Assembly (NCBI GenBank): GCA_004298045.1
Contig: SCRM01000017.1
Span: forward strand, 62,001 to 126,000
Direction of reading: 5' to 3'
Length of the DNA: 64,000 nucleotides
Origin: Rhodanobacter sp.
GTDB lineage: Bacteria > Pseudomonadota > Gammaproteobacteria > Xanthomonadales > Rhodanobacteraceae
A model generated the notes under the pieces. It was not told where the DNA came from and did not search any database. It saw nothing but the letters and a program-made list of their open reading frames with translations. Position numbers and translations under genes: made by a program. Below are positions 39,401-48,326 of the stretch, piece after piece; position 1 is the stretch's first letter; each line of letters starts with the position of its first letter.

Positions 39401-41179
39401 ATGCCCGGCCGTGTCCGCCGCCTGCGCCCGCTTGCCGCGCTGACCTGCTGGTCGATCGCTCCGCTGGCACTGGCGAGCGTGCAACTGCAGGTGCGCGGGG
39501 TGGACGAACCGCTGGCACAAGCCATCACGGCATCGGTGGAGCTTTCCCAGTACACGCAGCGCGAGGCCAGCGCGGCGCAAGTCCAGCGCATGGCCGAACG
39601 CGCGCCGGCGCAGGCCGAAAAAGCGCTGGAACCCTTCGGCTATTACGCCGCACACGCCACCGCGCAGGTCGAACCGGCAGGCAAGGACTGGAAAGTGACG
39701 CTGACCGTCGTGCCCGGCGCGCCGGTGATGGTGACCACGGTCGAAGTGCAACTGGACCCCGCGGCATTGGCGTTGCCGCCGATCCGCCGCGCGCATCGTG
39801 CCATCACCCGCCTCGCCGGCCAGCGCCTGGACGCCGCGCAGTACGACGCCGCGCGCGACGCGATGAGCGCCGCACTCACCGCCAACGGCTATCTCGACGC
39901 CAGGCTCGTGACCCGCCGGGTCGCGGTGTACAGCGCCGCGCATCGCGCCGAGATCCACCTTGCCTGGCAAGTCGGCCCGCGGTTTCGCTACGGCCGGGTC
40001 GAGTTCGACCACTCGCCCTTCCATCCGGGTTTTCTCGATCGCTACGTGCCGTTCAAGCCCGGCGATTACTTCAACCAGGATCAACTGCTGCAATTGCAGC
40101 AAGCATTGAATGGCGCCGATTACTTTGCGGTTGCCAACGTGGTGCCGAACATCAACCCGCAGGTGCCGGGCACGGTGGATATTGCGGTGGAGCTCAAGCC
40201 GGCCCGCCGCACGGTGTACACCGGCGGCCCGTTCATCGGCACCGATACCGGCTACGGCTTTCGCGCCCGCATGGAGCGGCGTTACGTGAACCGCCGCGGC
40301 GACAAGTGGAAAAACGAGCTGGTGGCCGCGCAACGGCTGAAAACCCTGTCGACCACCTACACCATCCCGCTGCCCGGCGACCACCAGCGCAGCTGGAACA
40401 TCGGCGCCAACTACCGCGACGCGAACACCGCCACCTCGCAATCGCGCACGTTCGAGCTGGTGGGCAACGAGACCCGGCGCTGGCGTGGCTGGACGCGCAC
40501 CCTCGGCGTGCACGTGCTTTCCGGCACGTTCACCGTCGGCAAGCGTGGCAACGAGCCGGACACCACCCCCGGCATCGAGCGCGGCACCAGCACGCTCACG
40601 TTTTTCGAAGCCTCGCTCACGCGCAAACAGGCCGATGATTTCGCCTTCGTACGCGAGGGCTGGTCGCTTGCCTTGGCAGCGCGCAGCACCGCCGGCAACG
40701 CGCTGTCTTCCGCCAGCTTCAGCGACGTCACCGCCGACGCCAAATGGATCCACGCCTTCGGCGCCAAACGCCGCAACCGGCTCATCGTGCGCAGCAGCGC
40801 CGGGCACACCTGGACCGACGATTTCGCCGCTCTGCCGCCGCAACTGCGTTTCTTTGCCGGTGGCGACCGTTCGGTACGCGGCTACAGCTACCAGTCGATC
40901 GGCCCGCGCAACCACGCCGACCGCGTCATGGGCGGGGTGAACCTCTTGGTCGGCAGCGCCGAGGTGGAGCACTACTTCACCCGCAACTGGGGCATCGCCA
41001 GCTTCGTCGACATCGGCAATGCGTTCGACGCCGTGGATTTCCGACCCAAGATCGGCACCGGCCTCGGCGTGCGCTGGCGCTCGCCGGTGGGCATGATCCG
41101 GCTTGATGTCGGCACGCCGGTGCACGACGCCACCCGGCACGGCATGGTGTTGCATCTGGTGATCGGGCCGGATTTGTGA
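39401..41179 (+). CDS. tamA: Translocation and assembly module subunit TamA
   Basis: 592 residues: signal peptide ending near LALAS, three POTRA domains at about 27-265 (e.g. VQLQVRGVDEPLAQAI and RTVYTGGPFIG at the junction), then an Omp85 barrel with FFAGGDRSVRGYSYQSIGPR (VRGY-type loop of Omp85 proteins) near 490 and a terminal LHLVIGPDL strand. TamA is the outer-membrane partner of TamB. ATG 39401; tamB follows after a repeat-containing gap. Confidence 0.94.
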   Translation: MPGRVRRLRPLAALTCWSIAPLALASVQLQVRGVDEPLAQAITASVELSQYTQREASAAQVQRMAERAPAQAEKALEPFGYYAAHATAQVEPAGKDWKVTLTVVPGAPVMVTTVEVQLDPAALALPPIRRAHRAITRLAGQRLDAAQYDAARDAMSAALTANGYLDARLVTRRVAVYSAAHRAEIHLAWQVGPRFRYGRVEFDHSPFHPGFLDRYVPFKPGDYFNQDQLLQLQQALNGADYFAVANVVPNINPQVPGTVDIAVELKPARRTVYTGGPFIGTDTGYGFRARMERRYVNRRGDKWKNELVAAQRLKTLSTTYTIPLPGDHQRSWNIGANYRDANTATSQSRTFELVGNETRRWRGWTRTLGVHVLSGTFTVGKRGNEPDTTPGIERGTSTLTFFEASLTRKQADDFAFVREGWSLALAARSTAGNALSSASFSDVTADAKWIHAFGAKRRNRLIVRSSAGHTWTDDFAALPPQLRFFAGGDRSVRGYSYQSIGPRNHADRVMGGVNLLVGSAEVEHYFTRNWGIASFVDIGNAFDAVDFRPKIGTGLGVRWRSPVGMIRLDVGTPVHDATRHGMVLHLVIGPDL

Positions 41180-41180
41180 A

Positions 41181-41220
41181 GAGCCGGGATTCGGGATGGG
41201 AGACTCGGGATTCGGAAAGG
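41181..41220. repeat. Intergenic repeat, partial copy 5 (tamA/tamB gap)
   Basis: GAGCCGGGATTCGGGATGGG (41181-41200) followed by a second arm ACTCGGGATTCGG. Both arms point the same way and the complementary half is missing, so this is a partial member of the family. Confidence 0.7.
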
Positions 41221-41288
41221 CTCGCGAGGGTGTGGGGTGAGGCGAAAGGCGGCTGGACTGTTGGTCGGGTTTGGAGGAGTGCGGTGGC

Positions 41289-44200
41289 GTGAGCGCGGTG
41301 GGGCTCCAGCGGTGGCGGCGGGGACGGCGCGTCGGGGTCGGCGCGGCGGCAGTGCTGGTTGCGTCGATGCTGGCTCTGGCGTGGCTCGGGTGGAGCAACG
41401 CGGGACTGCGGTTTGTGCTGATACGGGTACAGCAGGCAACTGGCGGAGCGTTGCACTGGCAGCAGGCGCACGGGGCGTTGTTCGAGTCCATGCGGCTGGA
41501 CGGGGTGCGCTACGACGACCGCCACGGCACGCGGGTCGCGGTGCGCCGCGTGCGGCTCGACCTGCGCTTCTGGCCACTGCTGGCCAAGCGCGTGCACGTC
41601 ACGCGGCTGGATGCCGATGGTGTGGAGGTGCAGGTGCCCCAAAGCAGCGGCAAGACGAGCACGCCAGGCACGTTCTCGCTGCGACCGCCGGTCGACATCG
41701 TGCTCGATCGGGTGCACATCGGCAGCGCGCACGTCGCCGTCGGTGGCGCGCCCACCTTCGCCTCCAGCCAGCTCGATCTGGCCGGACGCTGGACGCGCGA
41801 CGGCATCGCGATCGACACCCTGCGCCTGCGCGCGGCGGACGGCACGGTCGATCTCGACGGCCGGGTGGCCTTGGCACGCCGCGAATCGGGTCAGGGCAAG
41901 GCCCGCTTCGCGTGGCAATTCGGTGCCAAGACCTGGGCCGGCACGCTGACCGCAACCGCCGATGGCCACCAGGCGCGACTCGACCTCGCCTTGCAGCAGC
42001 CGATGGCGGCGACCCTGCACCTGACCTTGGCGCAGGATCCCCCGCATGCGTGGTCGGCACGCCTCGACGCGCCACACTTCGATCCGGCCGTGCTGCTCGG
42101 CGACACTGCGTTGCGCGATGTCTCGCTGGCGCTGCAGGCGCAGGGCAAAGGCGCCACCGGCGAGCTGCGCGGCACACTTGCCGCCAACGGCTACCAGCTG
42201 GAACTCACGCCGCTGCGCGCGCACTACGCCGCCAGCCGCCACACGCTGAAACTCGAACAACTCGCGCTGCGTTCGCCGCAGGTCAAGGGCCAGCTCGACG
42301 CCAGTGGCACGTTCGACCTGGGCACCCAACCCATTGCCGGCAACCTCGACGTACGCTGGGCCAACGTGTTGCTGCCGGCGCAACTCGTCGGCCAAGTGCT
42401 GGCCAGCGCCGGCACACTCAAGCTCGACGGCACGCCCGAGCGCTATCGGGCCGATGCCCGGCTGACGCTCGGCCCACCGCGGCAACCGGTGCAGTTGACG
42501 TTGCAGCTCGATGGCACGCCGCACGGCATCGCGTTGCGCACGCTCACCGCGCAGCAAGCGAAAAGCCGGCTGGCGCTGCACGGGCAACTGGATTGGGCGC
42601 CGGCACTGGCTTGGCAACTCAATGCCAGCGCCAGTGCTTTCAACCCCGGCGCGGTCTTCGCCCATTGGCCCGGCGCGCTCGATGTGGATCTCGCCAGTCG
42701 CGGCACGTTCGCCGCCAACGCCGTGCAGGGCAGCCTCGACATCGCCCGCCTTGGCGGGCGACTGCGCGGCCGGCCGCTCGCCGGCAGCGCCCACCTCGAG
42801 CTCGGCTCCACCGAAGTGCTGAGCGGCAACCTGCGCCTCGCGTCCGGCGCCAGCCGGGTACAGCTCGACGCCAAGCCGGGGCGCACCAACGACGCGGACT
42901 TGAAGCTGGCCGTGGCCTCGCTTGGTGACTGGCTGCCGCAGGCAAGCGGACGTCTGGATGGCCAATTCAACCTGCGTGGCCGCTGGCCAGGGCTGGCGGT
43001 CAACGGGCGACTCACCGGCAGCGCGCTGCACTGGCAAGCGCAGAAACTCGACCAGTTGCAGCTCATCGTCGGCGTGCCCGACACCCGCCGCCTTGCGGGC
43101 AAGATCGAGCTGCAAACCCGCGGCGCACAGCTCGCCGGGCTGGATTTCTCGCAACTGCACCTGCGCGCCGAAGGCAGTGAGCGCGATCACCAGCTGGAAC
43201 TCGATGCCCGCGGCACGCCCCTGTCGGCGCGCCTGGCGCTGCACGGCGCGCAGCAAGGCAACACCTGGGCCGGCGCCCTGAACACGCTCAACCTCGAACC
43301 GACCGGCATGCCGCCGTGGCACCTGCGCAGCACCACTCGCCTTGCGTGGCGCAACGGCGCCTTCGACCTCGGCAAGCTGTGTCTGACCGCCGGTGAGCCC
43401 TTACTGTGCGTGACCGGCCGCGGCGAGCGCAACGGCCGACTGCGCGCCAGCTACCAATTGCATGCCTTGCCGTTGGCGGCGCTGCTGGATGCCGCTGGCG
43501 TGACACACGCATCGCTGCGCGTCGACGGCGCGCTCGACGGCGATGGCCAGTGGCAACGCGCCGGCAACGGCCAGTGGAGCGGGCGCGGCAATCTCTCCTC
43601 GCCGCGCGGCAGCGTGAGCTGGATCGAGCGTGAGGGTGTGCCGGCGCTGGCGTGGAGCAACCTTGCCGCAGGCTTCGACCTCGACGCGGCGCGCCAGCGG
43701 ATCGAACTGCATGCGCAACTCGATCATGGCGGCCGGCTTGCCGGCAGCGCCGAATTGCGTGGCCGACAGCAGGCACTGAGCGGCAACGTGACGATGCAGC
43801 TCAACGATCTCGGCTGGCTCACGCTGGCCGGCGACACGCTGGCCAATGTGCACGGCACGGCCAGCGCGCAATTCACCCTCGGCGGCACGCTGGCGACACC
43901 CAGTGTTGCCGGCCAGGCCGGCATCCAGGACTTCGCCGCCGAAGTGCCCGGCGTCGGCCTCAAACTCACCGGCGGCAAGCTGGTGGCCAACACCCTCCCC
44001 GGCCACACGCTGGCGGTGGACGGGCAGGTGCAATCGGGCAGCGGCATGCTCGGCGTGCGCGGCCAGATCGGCCTCGGCGACGGCCTGCCGATGCAGCTGG
44101 CGATCAGCGGCAAGCAGTTCACCGCAGCCAGCGTCCCCGCCGCGCAAATCGTGGTATCGCCGGATCTGGCGTTGCGCCACGACGCCGACGGGTTTGCGCT

Positions 44201-45056
44201 GGACGGCAACGTGCTGATGGACCGTGCCGAGGTGAACCTCGACAAATTGCCCGGCGCCGGTGCGCCGCAGGCTTCCGCCGATGTGGTCGTGATGGATCGT
44301 CCGCAAGCCGAACGCGACGCCGCGCTGCCGGTACGCGCCACGGTCAAGGTGGACCTTGGCGCGCACACGCATCTGGTCGGCTACGGGTTGGACGGCCGCC
44401 TGCACGGCGTACTCACCGTCAACCAATCGCCTGGACAGGCTGCCACCGGCCAGGGCCAGATCACCGTCGACGGCAGCTACGAGGCCTACGGCCAAAAGCT
44501 CCAGATCGAGCGCGGCAAGCTGCTGTTTGCCGGCACCCCGCTGGACAACCCCGGCCTGGCCATTCGTGCGGTGCGCAAACTGAACCCCAACGCGACGATC
44601 GATGAAGGCCAGGAGGTGGGGCTGGAAATCAGCGGCACTGCCAAGCGCCCGGTGCTGACCATATTTTCGCAACCGGCGATGGAGCAATCCGACGCGCTGG
44701 CGTATCTCGTCACCGGCAAGCCGCTCGCGCAGGTAACCAGCGGCGAGAGCAACCTGCTCGGCAGCGCTGCGCAGACACTGGGTACGGCGGCCGGCAACCT
44801 GCTGGCCAAAAGCATCGGCGCGCAGCTCGGCCTGGACGACGTCGGCGTCGGCAGCAGCGATGCACTGGGCGGCGGGTCGGCGTTCACCGTGGGCAAGTAC
44901 CTGTCGCCGCGCCTGTACCTGAGCTACGGCGTGGGCCTGTTCGAACCTGGCGAGGTGGTGAGCCTGCGCTACCGGCTCAGCCGCCGCTGGCATTTCGAGG
45001 CGCAAAGCGCGACCAACTTCAACCGCGCCAGCCTCAACTACCGGTTGGAGAAGTGA
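41289..45056 (+). CDS. tamB: Translocation and assembly module subunit TamB
   Basis: 1255 residues. One N-terminal helix (VGVGAAAVLVASMLALAWLG, about 15-35), long beta-repeat periplasmic part with an AsmA-like start, and the C-terminal TamB (DUF490) domain with QIEIRGKLLF-like KLQIERGKLLFAGTPLDNP near 1075 and SYGVGLFEPGEVVSLRYRLSRRW at the end. Now regarded as a phospholipid bridge. GTG 41289 has a GGAGGA Shine-Dalgarno 10 bp upstream. Its end overlaps the convergent RNB gene by 23 bp. Confidence 0.94.
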   Translation: MSAVGLQRWRRGRRVGVGAAAVLVASMLALAWLGWSNAGLRFVLIRVQQATGGALHWQQAHGALFESMRLDGVRYDDRHGTRVAVRRVRLDLRFWPLLAKRVHVTRLDADGVEVQVPQSSGKTSTPGTFSLRPPVDIVLDRVHIGSAHVAVGGAPTFASSQLDLAGRWTRDGIAIDTLRLRAADGTVDLDGRVALARRESGQGKARFAWQFGAKTWAGTLTATADGHQARLDLALQQPMAATLHLTLAQDPPHAWSARLDAPHFDPAVLLGDTALRDVSLALQAQGKGATGELRGTLAANGYQLELTPLRAHYAASRHTLKLEQLALRSPQVKGQLDASGTFDLGTQPIAGNLDVRWANVLLPAQLVGQVLASAGTLKLDGTPERYRADARLTLGPPRQPVQLTLQLDGTPHGIALRTLTAQQAKSRLALHGQLDWAPALAWQLNASASAFNPGAVFAHWPGALDVDLASRGTFAANAVQGSLDIARLGGRLRGRPLAGSAHLELGSTEVLSGNLRLASGASRVQLDAKPGRTNDADLKLAVASLGDWLPQASGRLDGQFNLRGRWPGLAVNGRLTGSALHWQAQKLDQLQLIVGVPDTRRLAGKIELQTRGAQLAGLDFSQLHLRAEGSERDHQLELDARGTPLSARLALHGAQQGNTWAGALNTLNLEPTGMPPWHLRSTTRLAWRNGAFDLGKLCLTAGEPLLCVTGRGERNGRLRASYQLHALPLAALLDAAGVTHASLRVDGALDGDGQWQRAGNGQWSGRGNLSSPRGSVSWIEREGVPALAWSNLAAGFDLDAARQRIELHAQLDHGGRLAGSAELRGRQQALSGNVTMQLNDLGWLTLAGDTLANVHGTASAQFTLGGTLATPSVAGQAGIQDFAAEVPGVGLKLTGGKLVANTLPGHTLAVDGQVQSGSGMLGVRGQIGLGDGLPMQLAISGKQFTAASVPAAQIVVSPDLALRHDADGFALDGNVLMDRAEVNLDKLPGAGAPQASADVVVMDRPQAERDAALPVRATVKVDLGAHTHLVGYGLDGRLHGVLTVNQSPGQAATGQGQITVDGSYEAYGQKLQIERGKLLFAGTPLDNPGLAIRAVRKLNPNATIDEGQEVGLEISGTAKRPVLTIFSQPAMEQSDALAYLVTGKPLAQVTSGESNLLGSAAQTLGTAAGNLLAKSIGAQLGLDDVGVGSSDALGGGSAFTVGKYLSPRLYLSYGVGLFEPGEVVSLRYRLSRRWHFEAQSATNFNRASLNYRLEK

Positions 45057-46377
45057 CTTCCGGCGACGTGCCGGCCGGCGAGCCCTCCTCCGCCGGCCAG
45101 GCGAACCGTACGCTGCGCTGCAGCGGATCGGCTTCGACCAGGCGTACGCGCACTTCCTGTCCGAGCGGCAAGGGTTGCGCTGCGGTGACGCGCGCCTCGA
45201 TCGCGGGCGCGTGCAGCATGACCACGCCACTGTGTGCCGCCGGCGCAGCGCGGTGATGCGCCGCGTCTCCCAACTCGACGATGGCCCCGGCAAACGCCGC
45301 ACCGGCCTGCGGTGCCAGCAGTACCGCTTCGATCAGGTCGATCACCGCGCGCTCGTACTGGTGCGCGCGGCGGTCGGCGCCGCCCATCAGGGCCGGCAGT
45401 TCCGCCAGCCCGGCGCGCGCCCACGTCGGCACCGTGCTGCCGGCACACAGCGCCACGCACACCTCGCCCACATAGCGATCCACCAGCCGCCGCAGCGGCG
45501 CGGTGGCATGCGCGTACGGTGCCGCCAGCGCAGCCTGCTCGGGCTGCTCCGGCGGGGTGCCGTCAAAGGCCACGTAACCAGCCCCGCGCAGCACCGTGGT
45601 GCACGCGGTGAGCATGAGCTGCGCCGCGGCCATGCCGGTCAAGAGCGAAATCTGCGCATTCCAGTCCTCCACCGGATGGTTCACCCGGTAGCGCAACTGG
45701 CAGTGGCCGTCGACCAGCGCGATTTCCTGTTCCGGCAGCGCCAGGCTGATGCCGCCGCGCGCCGCTTCGCGCTGTGCGCGACGTTCGCCCACCTCGCGCA
45801 GCAGGCGCCACACCGGGTCGGCGGTGCCGGCATCCAGGGTCTGCTGCACGCCGGCGTAATCGAGCCGGGCCCGGCTGCGCACCTGCGCGCGGCGCACATC
45901 GACCGCCGCCATTTCGCCTGCACCATCGAGGTCGATGGTCCACAGCAGCGCCGGGCGCACCTGCCCCGGCAACAACGAAGCGGCGCCTTCGGACAGGCTG
46001 GCCGGATGCAGCGGAATCCGCGACTCCGCGCCATACAGGGTTTCGCCGCGGCGGTGCGCCGCAAGGTCGATGGCATCGCCGGCGGTCACGAACGCAGCCA
46101 CGTCGGCGATCGCGTAGTACACGCGATGGCCGTCGCCACGCCGCTCGATATGCAGCGCCTGGTCGAGATCCAGCGAGCCCGGCGGATCGATGGTGACCAG
46201 CGGCACGTCGGTGCGATCCAGCGCCGGCAGCCGCGGCGCCCGTGCGGCCTGCGCAGCCGCGGCTTCCACCTCGGGCGCAAACGCAGGCGGCAACTTGAGC
46301 TCGCGCGCGATTTGCGCAAGCCCTTCGGCCAGCGGCGCGTCGGCACCGGAAGCAAGACGAATGCGGGTGGCCGGCAT
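45034..46377 (-). CDS. RNB-domain ribonuclease (short RNase II/R homologue)
   Basis: 447 residues containing only the RNB catalytic domain and a C-terminal OB-like tail (VVMLHAPAIEARVTAAQPLPLGQEVRVRLVEADP). The active-site block is VTIDPPGSLDLDQALHI. It keeps three of the four acidic residues of RNase II (pattern Asp-x5-Asp-x-Asp-Asp), with Gln at the last. Such short RNB proteins also occur in actinobacteria and are likely active exoribonucleases, lacking cold-shock domains. The 3' end overlaps tamB by 23 bp. Start ATG 46377. Substrate unknown. Confidence 0.88.
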   Translation of the reverse strand: MPATRIRLASGADAPLAEGLAQIARELKLPPAFAPEVEAAAAQAARAPRLPALDRTDVPLVTIDPPGSLDLDQALHIERRGDGHRVYYAIADVAAFVTAGDAIDLAAHRRGETLYGAESRIPLHPASLSEGAASLLPGQVRPALLWTIDLDGAGEMAAVDVRRAQVRSRARLDYAGVQQTLDAGTADPVWRLLREVGERRAQREAARGGISLALPEQEIALVDGHCQLRYRVNHPVEDWNAQISLLTGMAAAQLMLTACTTVLRGAGYVAFDGTPPEQPEQAALAAPYAHATAPLRRLVDRYVGEVCVALCAGSTVPTWARAGLAELPALMGGADRRAHQYERAVIDLIEAVLLAPQAGAAFAGAIVELGDAAHHRAAPAAHSGVVMLHAPAIEARVTAAQPLPLGQEVRVRLVEADPLQRSVRFAWPAEEGSPAGTSPEVTSPTGS

Positions 46378-46492
46378 CGGCGATCCTGCGCAGGGGCGAA
46401 GGTCGCACTATACGGCGCACCAAGGTTTGCGCCATGCGAAAGGGCGACGCTTGCGCGTCGCCCTTTCAATGGTACCGCCACGGCTGGCCGCT

Positions 46493-47272
46493 TCAGTTCT
46501 TCGGCGCGGCCGTGGTCTCCGTCTCCTCGCGCTGGCTCAGGCGCTGGCCAAGGCGGTCGACGTTGTTGAGCGACATCAGGTGCGCGTAGATCCAGCCAAG
46601 TACGCCCTCGTGCAGGAACTCCTTGGCGGTCTTCTCGTCCAGCTCGCGCAGCTTGTCCTCGTTCACCACGAACAAGCCGTTCAGGTTGATGACGTGGCCG
46701 TTCGGGTCTTCCGGCGCGCCTTTGCGCAGGCTCATGTTCCGGGGCTCGAGCAGGTTGTGCTGGCGCAACTGCTGCATGAACGCGCGGGTGCGCGCCACGT
46801 GCTGCTGGAATTCGCCCAGGAAACCCACGGCGCGGGTCAACAGCTCGGTGTCGGTGCCATCCTCGTTGAACAGGCGGTCGCCCTCGGTCTTGCCGAAGCC
46901 TTCGTAGCCCTCGTCGAGAAACACCGCGAAATCGTCGCCTTCCTGCCCGGCCGGCTTCTCGGCCAGCACGAACGGATAGCGCCGCACGAACGCGGGAATG
47001 TAGATGTTCGGCGCCCACTGCCCGGCGGCATCGACGAACAGGTTCTCGTTCTGGCGCAAACCGAGCAGGGCAACCGGGCCGGCGTCCTCAAGGGTATTGC
47101 CGGCAAACACGATCGGCAGATCGCGCGCGGCCAGGCCAAACTCCACGCCAGTCAGCGGCACCGAATGCGCGGTAAGCGCGAATTTCATGTTCGGTACCGG
47201 CTTCAGGCGCAGGTCCTTGTGCTCGGTACGGTTGAGCGGCACCGGGCGCTCGTAGAAGATCACTTCAGCCAC
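46493..47272 (-). CDS. SapC family protein
   Basis: 259 residues. The family blocks PVPLNRTEHKDLRL at the start, VPLTGVEFGLAARDLPIVFAG, FVRRYPFVLAE and LFNEDGTDTELLTRAVGFL match SapC. The family is named for a gene beside Campylobacter S-layer genes; the molecular role is unknown, and it is not the SapC of the antimicrobial-peptide ABC transporter. It is cytosolic by sequence. GTG 47272 has the Shine-Dalgarno AGAGGTAA and gives VAEVIFYERPVPLN. A dyad overlies the probable promoter upstream. Confidence 0.85.
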   Translation of the reverse strand: MAEVIFYERPVPLNRTEHKDLRLKPVPNMKFALTAHSVPLTGVEFGLAARDLPIVFAGNTLEDAGPVALLGLRQNENLFVDAAGQWAPNIYIPAFVRRYPFVLAEKPAGQEGDDFAVFLDEGYEGFGKTEGDRLFNEDGTDTELLTRAVGFLGEFQQHVARTRAFMQQLRQHNLLEPRNMSLRKGAPEDPNGHVINLNGLFVVNEDKLRELDEKTAKEFLHEGVLGWIYAHLMSLNNVDRLGQRLSQREETETTAAPKN

Positions 47273-47353
47273 GTTGTTACCTCTGCCCCGCCGTGCCGGG
47301 GTTGCCACCGTTGGCCCCCCCTCCCAAACCCGGCGTCGGGTCCACGAATGAAC

Positions 47354-47372
47354 GCGCACTATATCAGTGCGC
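47354..47372. promoter_or_regulatory. Perfect 7-bp dyad over the likely sapC promoter
   Basis: GCGCACT (47354-47360) and AGTGCGC (47366-47372) flank ATATC. The core gives TATAGT on the minus strand, a possible -10 (plus 47358-47363). The site is ~85 bp before the sapC GTG and could bind a dimeric repressor. The protein is unknown. Confidence 0.4.
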
Positions 47373-47524
47373 CCCGGCGCGCCGTAACCCCTACCCGTGA
47401 TGGCTATCTCGTTGACCGCAAAGCGATTCGCGTGGTGCCGGCAGCAATCTGTTCTATGCTGCAATGCGTTGAACGCCGTTGCATGGTCGCAGCGCTCTTT
47501 CGCTTTTGCCGAGGGACGAACCGC

Positions 47525-48127
47525 ATGCTGATGGAAGTTGCCAACCGGGTGGATCTGAATGCCACCCGCGTGCTTTCGCTCGACGCCGCCGGCCGCATCC
47601 TCGACTGGATCAGCTGGCAGGACGCCGTGTGCCTTTACGTGCGCGATGCCATCGCGTGGACGCTGGGCGAGCCTTGCCTCACCGTGCACGGCGGCTGGAA
47701 CCGCGGCACCGGCATGCAAAGCACGCTGTCCCTGCACCCGATCATTGCCAGCACCGGGCATTGCCACGCCGACGCGACCGACCCGGCGCCCACGCTCAGC
47801 AACCCCGCCCTGTTCGCGCGCGACCGTCACCTGTGCCTGTACTGCGGCGAGCATTTCACCCGTGGCGAACTCACCCGCGACCACGTGCAGCCGGTTTCCC
47901 GCGGCGGCCGCGACGAATGGGAAAACGTGGTCAGCGCCTGCCTTGCCTGCAACCTCAAGAAAGGCAACCGCACCCCGCAACAGGCCAACATGCCACTGCT
48001 CGCCGTGCCCTACCGGCCCAGTTGGGTGGAGCATCTGATCCTCTCCAACCGCAACATTCTCGCCGACCAGATGGAATTCCTCGTCAGCCACCTGCCGCGC
48101 AACCGCCGGCAGGCGATGGAGGCGTAG
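47525..48127 (+). CDS. HNH endonuclease family protein
   Basis: 200 residues. N-terminal part TRVLSLDAAGRILDWISWQDAVCLYV matches the domain that precedes HNH in cyanobacterial and proteobacterial McrA-like proteins. The HNH core is LCLYCGEHFTRGELTRDHVQPVSRGGRDEWENVVSACLACNLKKGNR, with two Cys pairs for structural zinc and the Asp-His metal site. It carries no fused specificity domain, and there is no methylase or toxin neighbour. Start ATG 47525 or 47531. It may act in DNA repair or processing rather than restriction. Confidence 0.85.
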   Translation: MLMEVANRVDLNATRVLSLDAAGRILDWISWQDAVCLYVRDAIAWTLGEPCLTVHGGWNRGTGMQSTLSLHPIIASTGHCHADATDPAPTLSNPALFARDRHLCLYCGEHFTRGELTRDHVQPVSRGGRDEWENVVSACLACNLKKGNRTPQQANMPLLAVPYRPSWVEHLILSNRNILADQMEFLVSHLPRNRRQAMEA

Positions 48128-48284
48128 GGCCGGGATTCGGGATTTGTAAAAGCAGCATCGCGCAAGCAGCGGAGTCTTGTGGGTCGGACCTCAGCCCGAC
48201 GGACGTGCGGCCGGGGCCTCCGCCTCCGGTTCTCGCAGCGCGGCGCCGTGCCAAATCCCCAATCCCGTATCCCCAATCCCAGCC
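48128..48284. repeat. Palindromic intergenic repeat, copy 6 (HNH/dxs gap)
   Basis: Begins at the base after the HNH stop with GGCCGGGATTCGGGATTT and ends with AAATCCCCAATCCC, GTATCCCCAATCCCAGCC (48253-48284). The outer arms are inverted about 110 bp apart, with an unrelated GC-rich centre containing GGGTCGGACCTCAGCCCGAC. Confidence 0.75.
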
Positions 48285-48326
48285 TCACGGCTTGTCCCTT
48301 CACGCCGTGCAGCCAACAATGCATGC

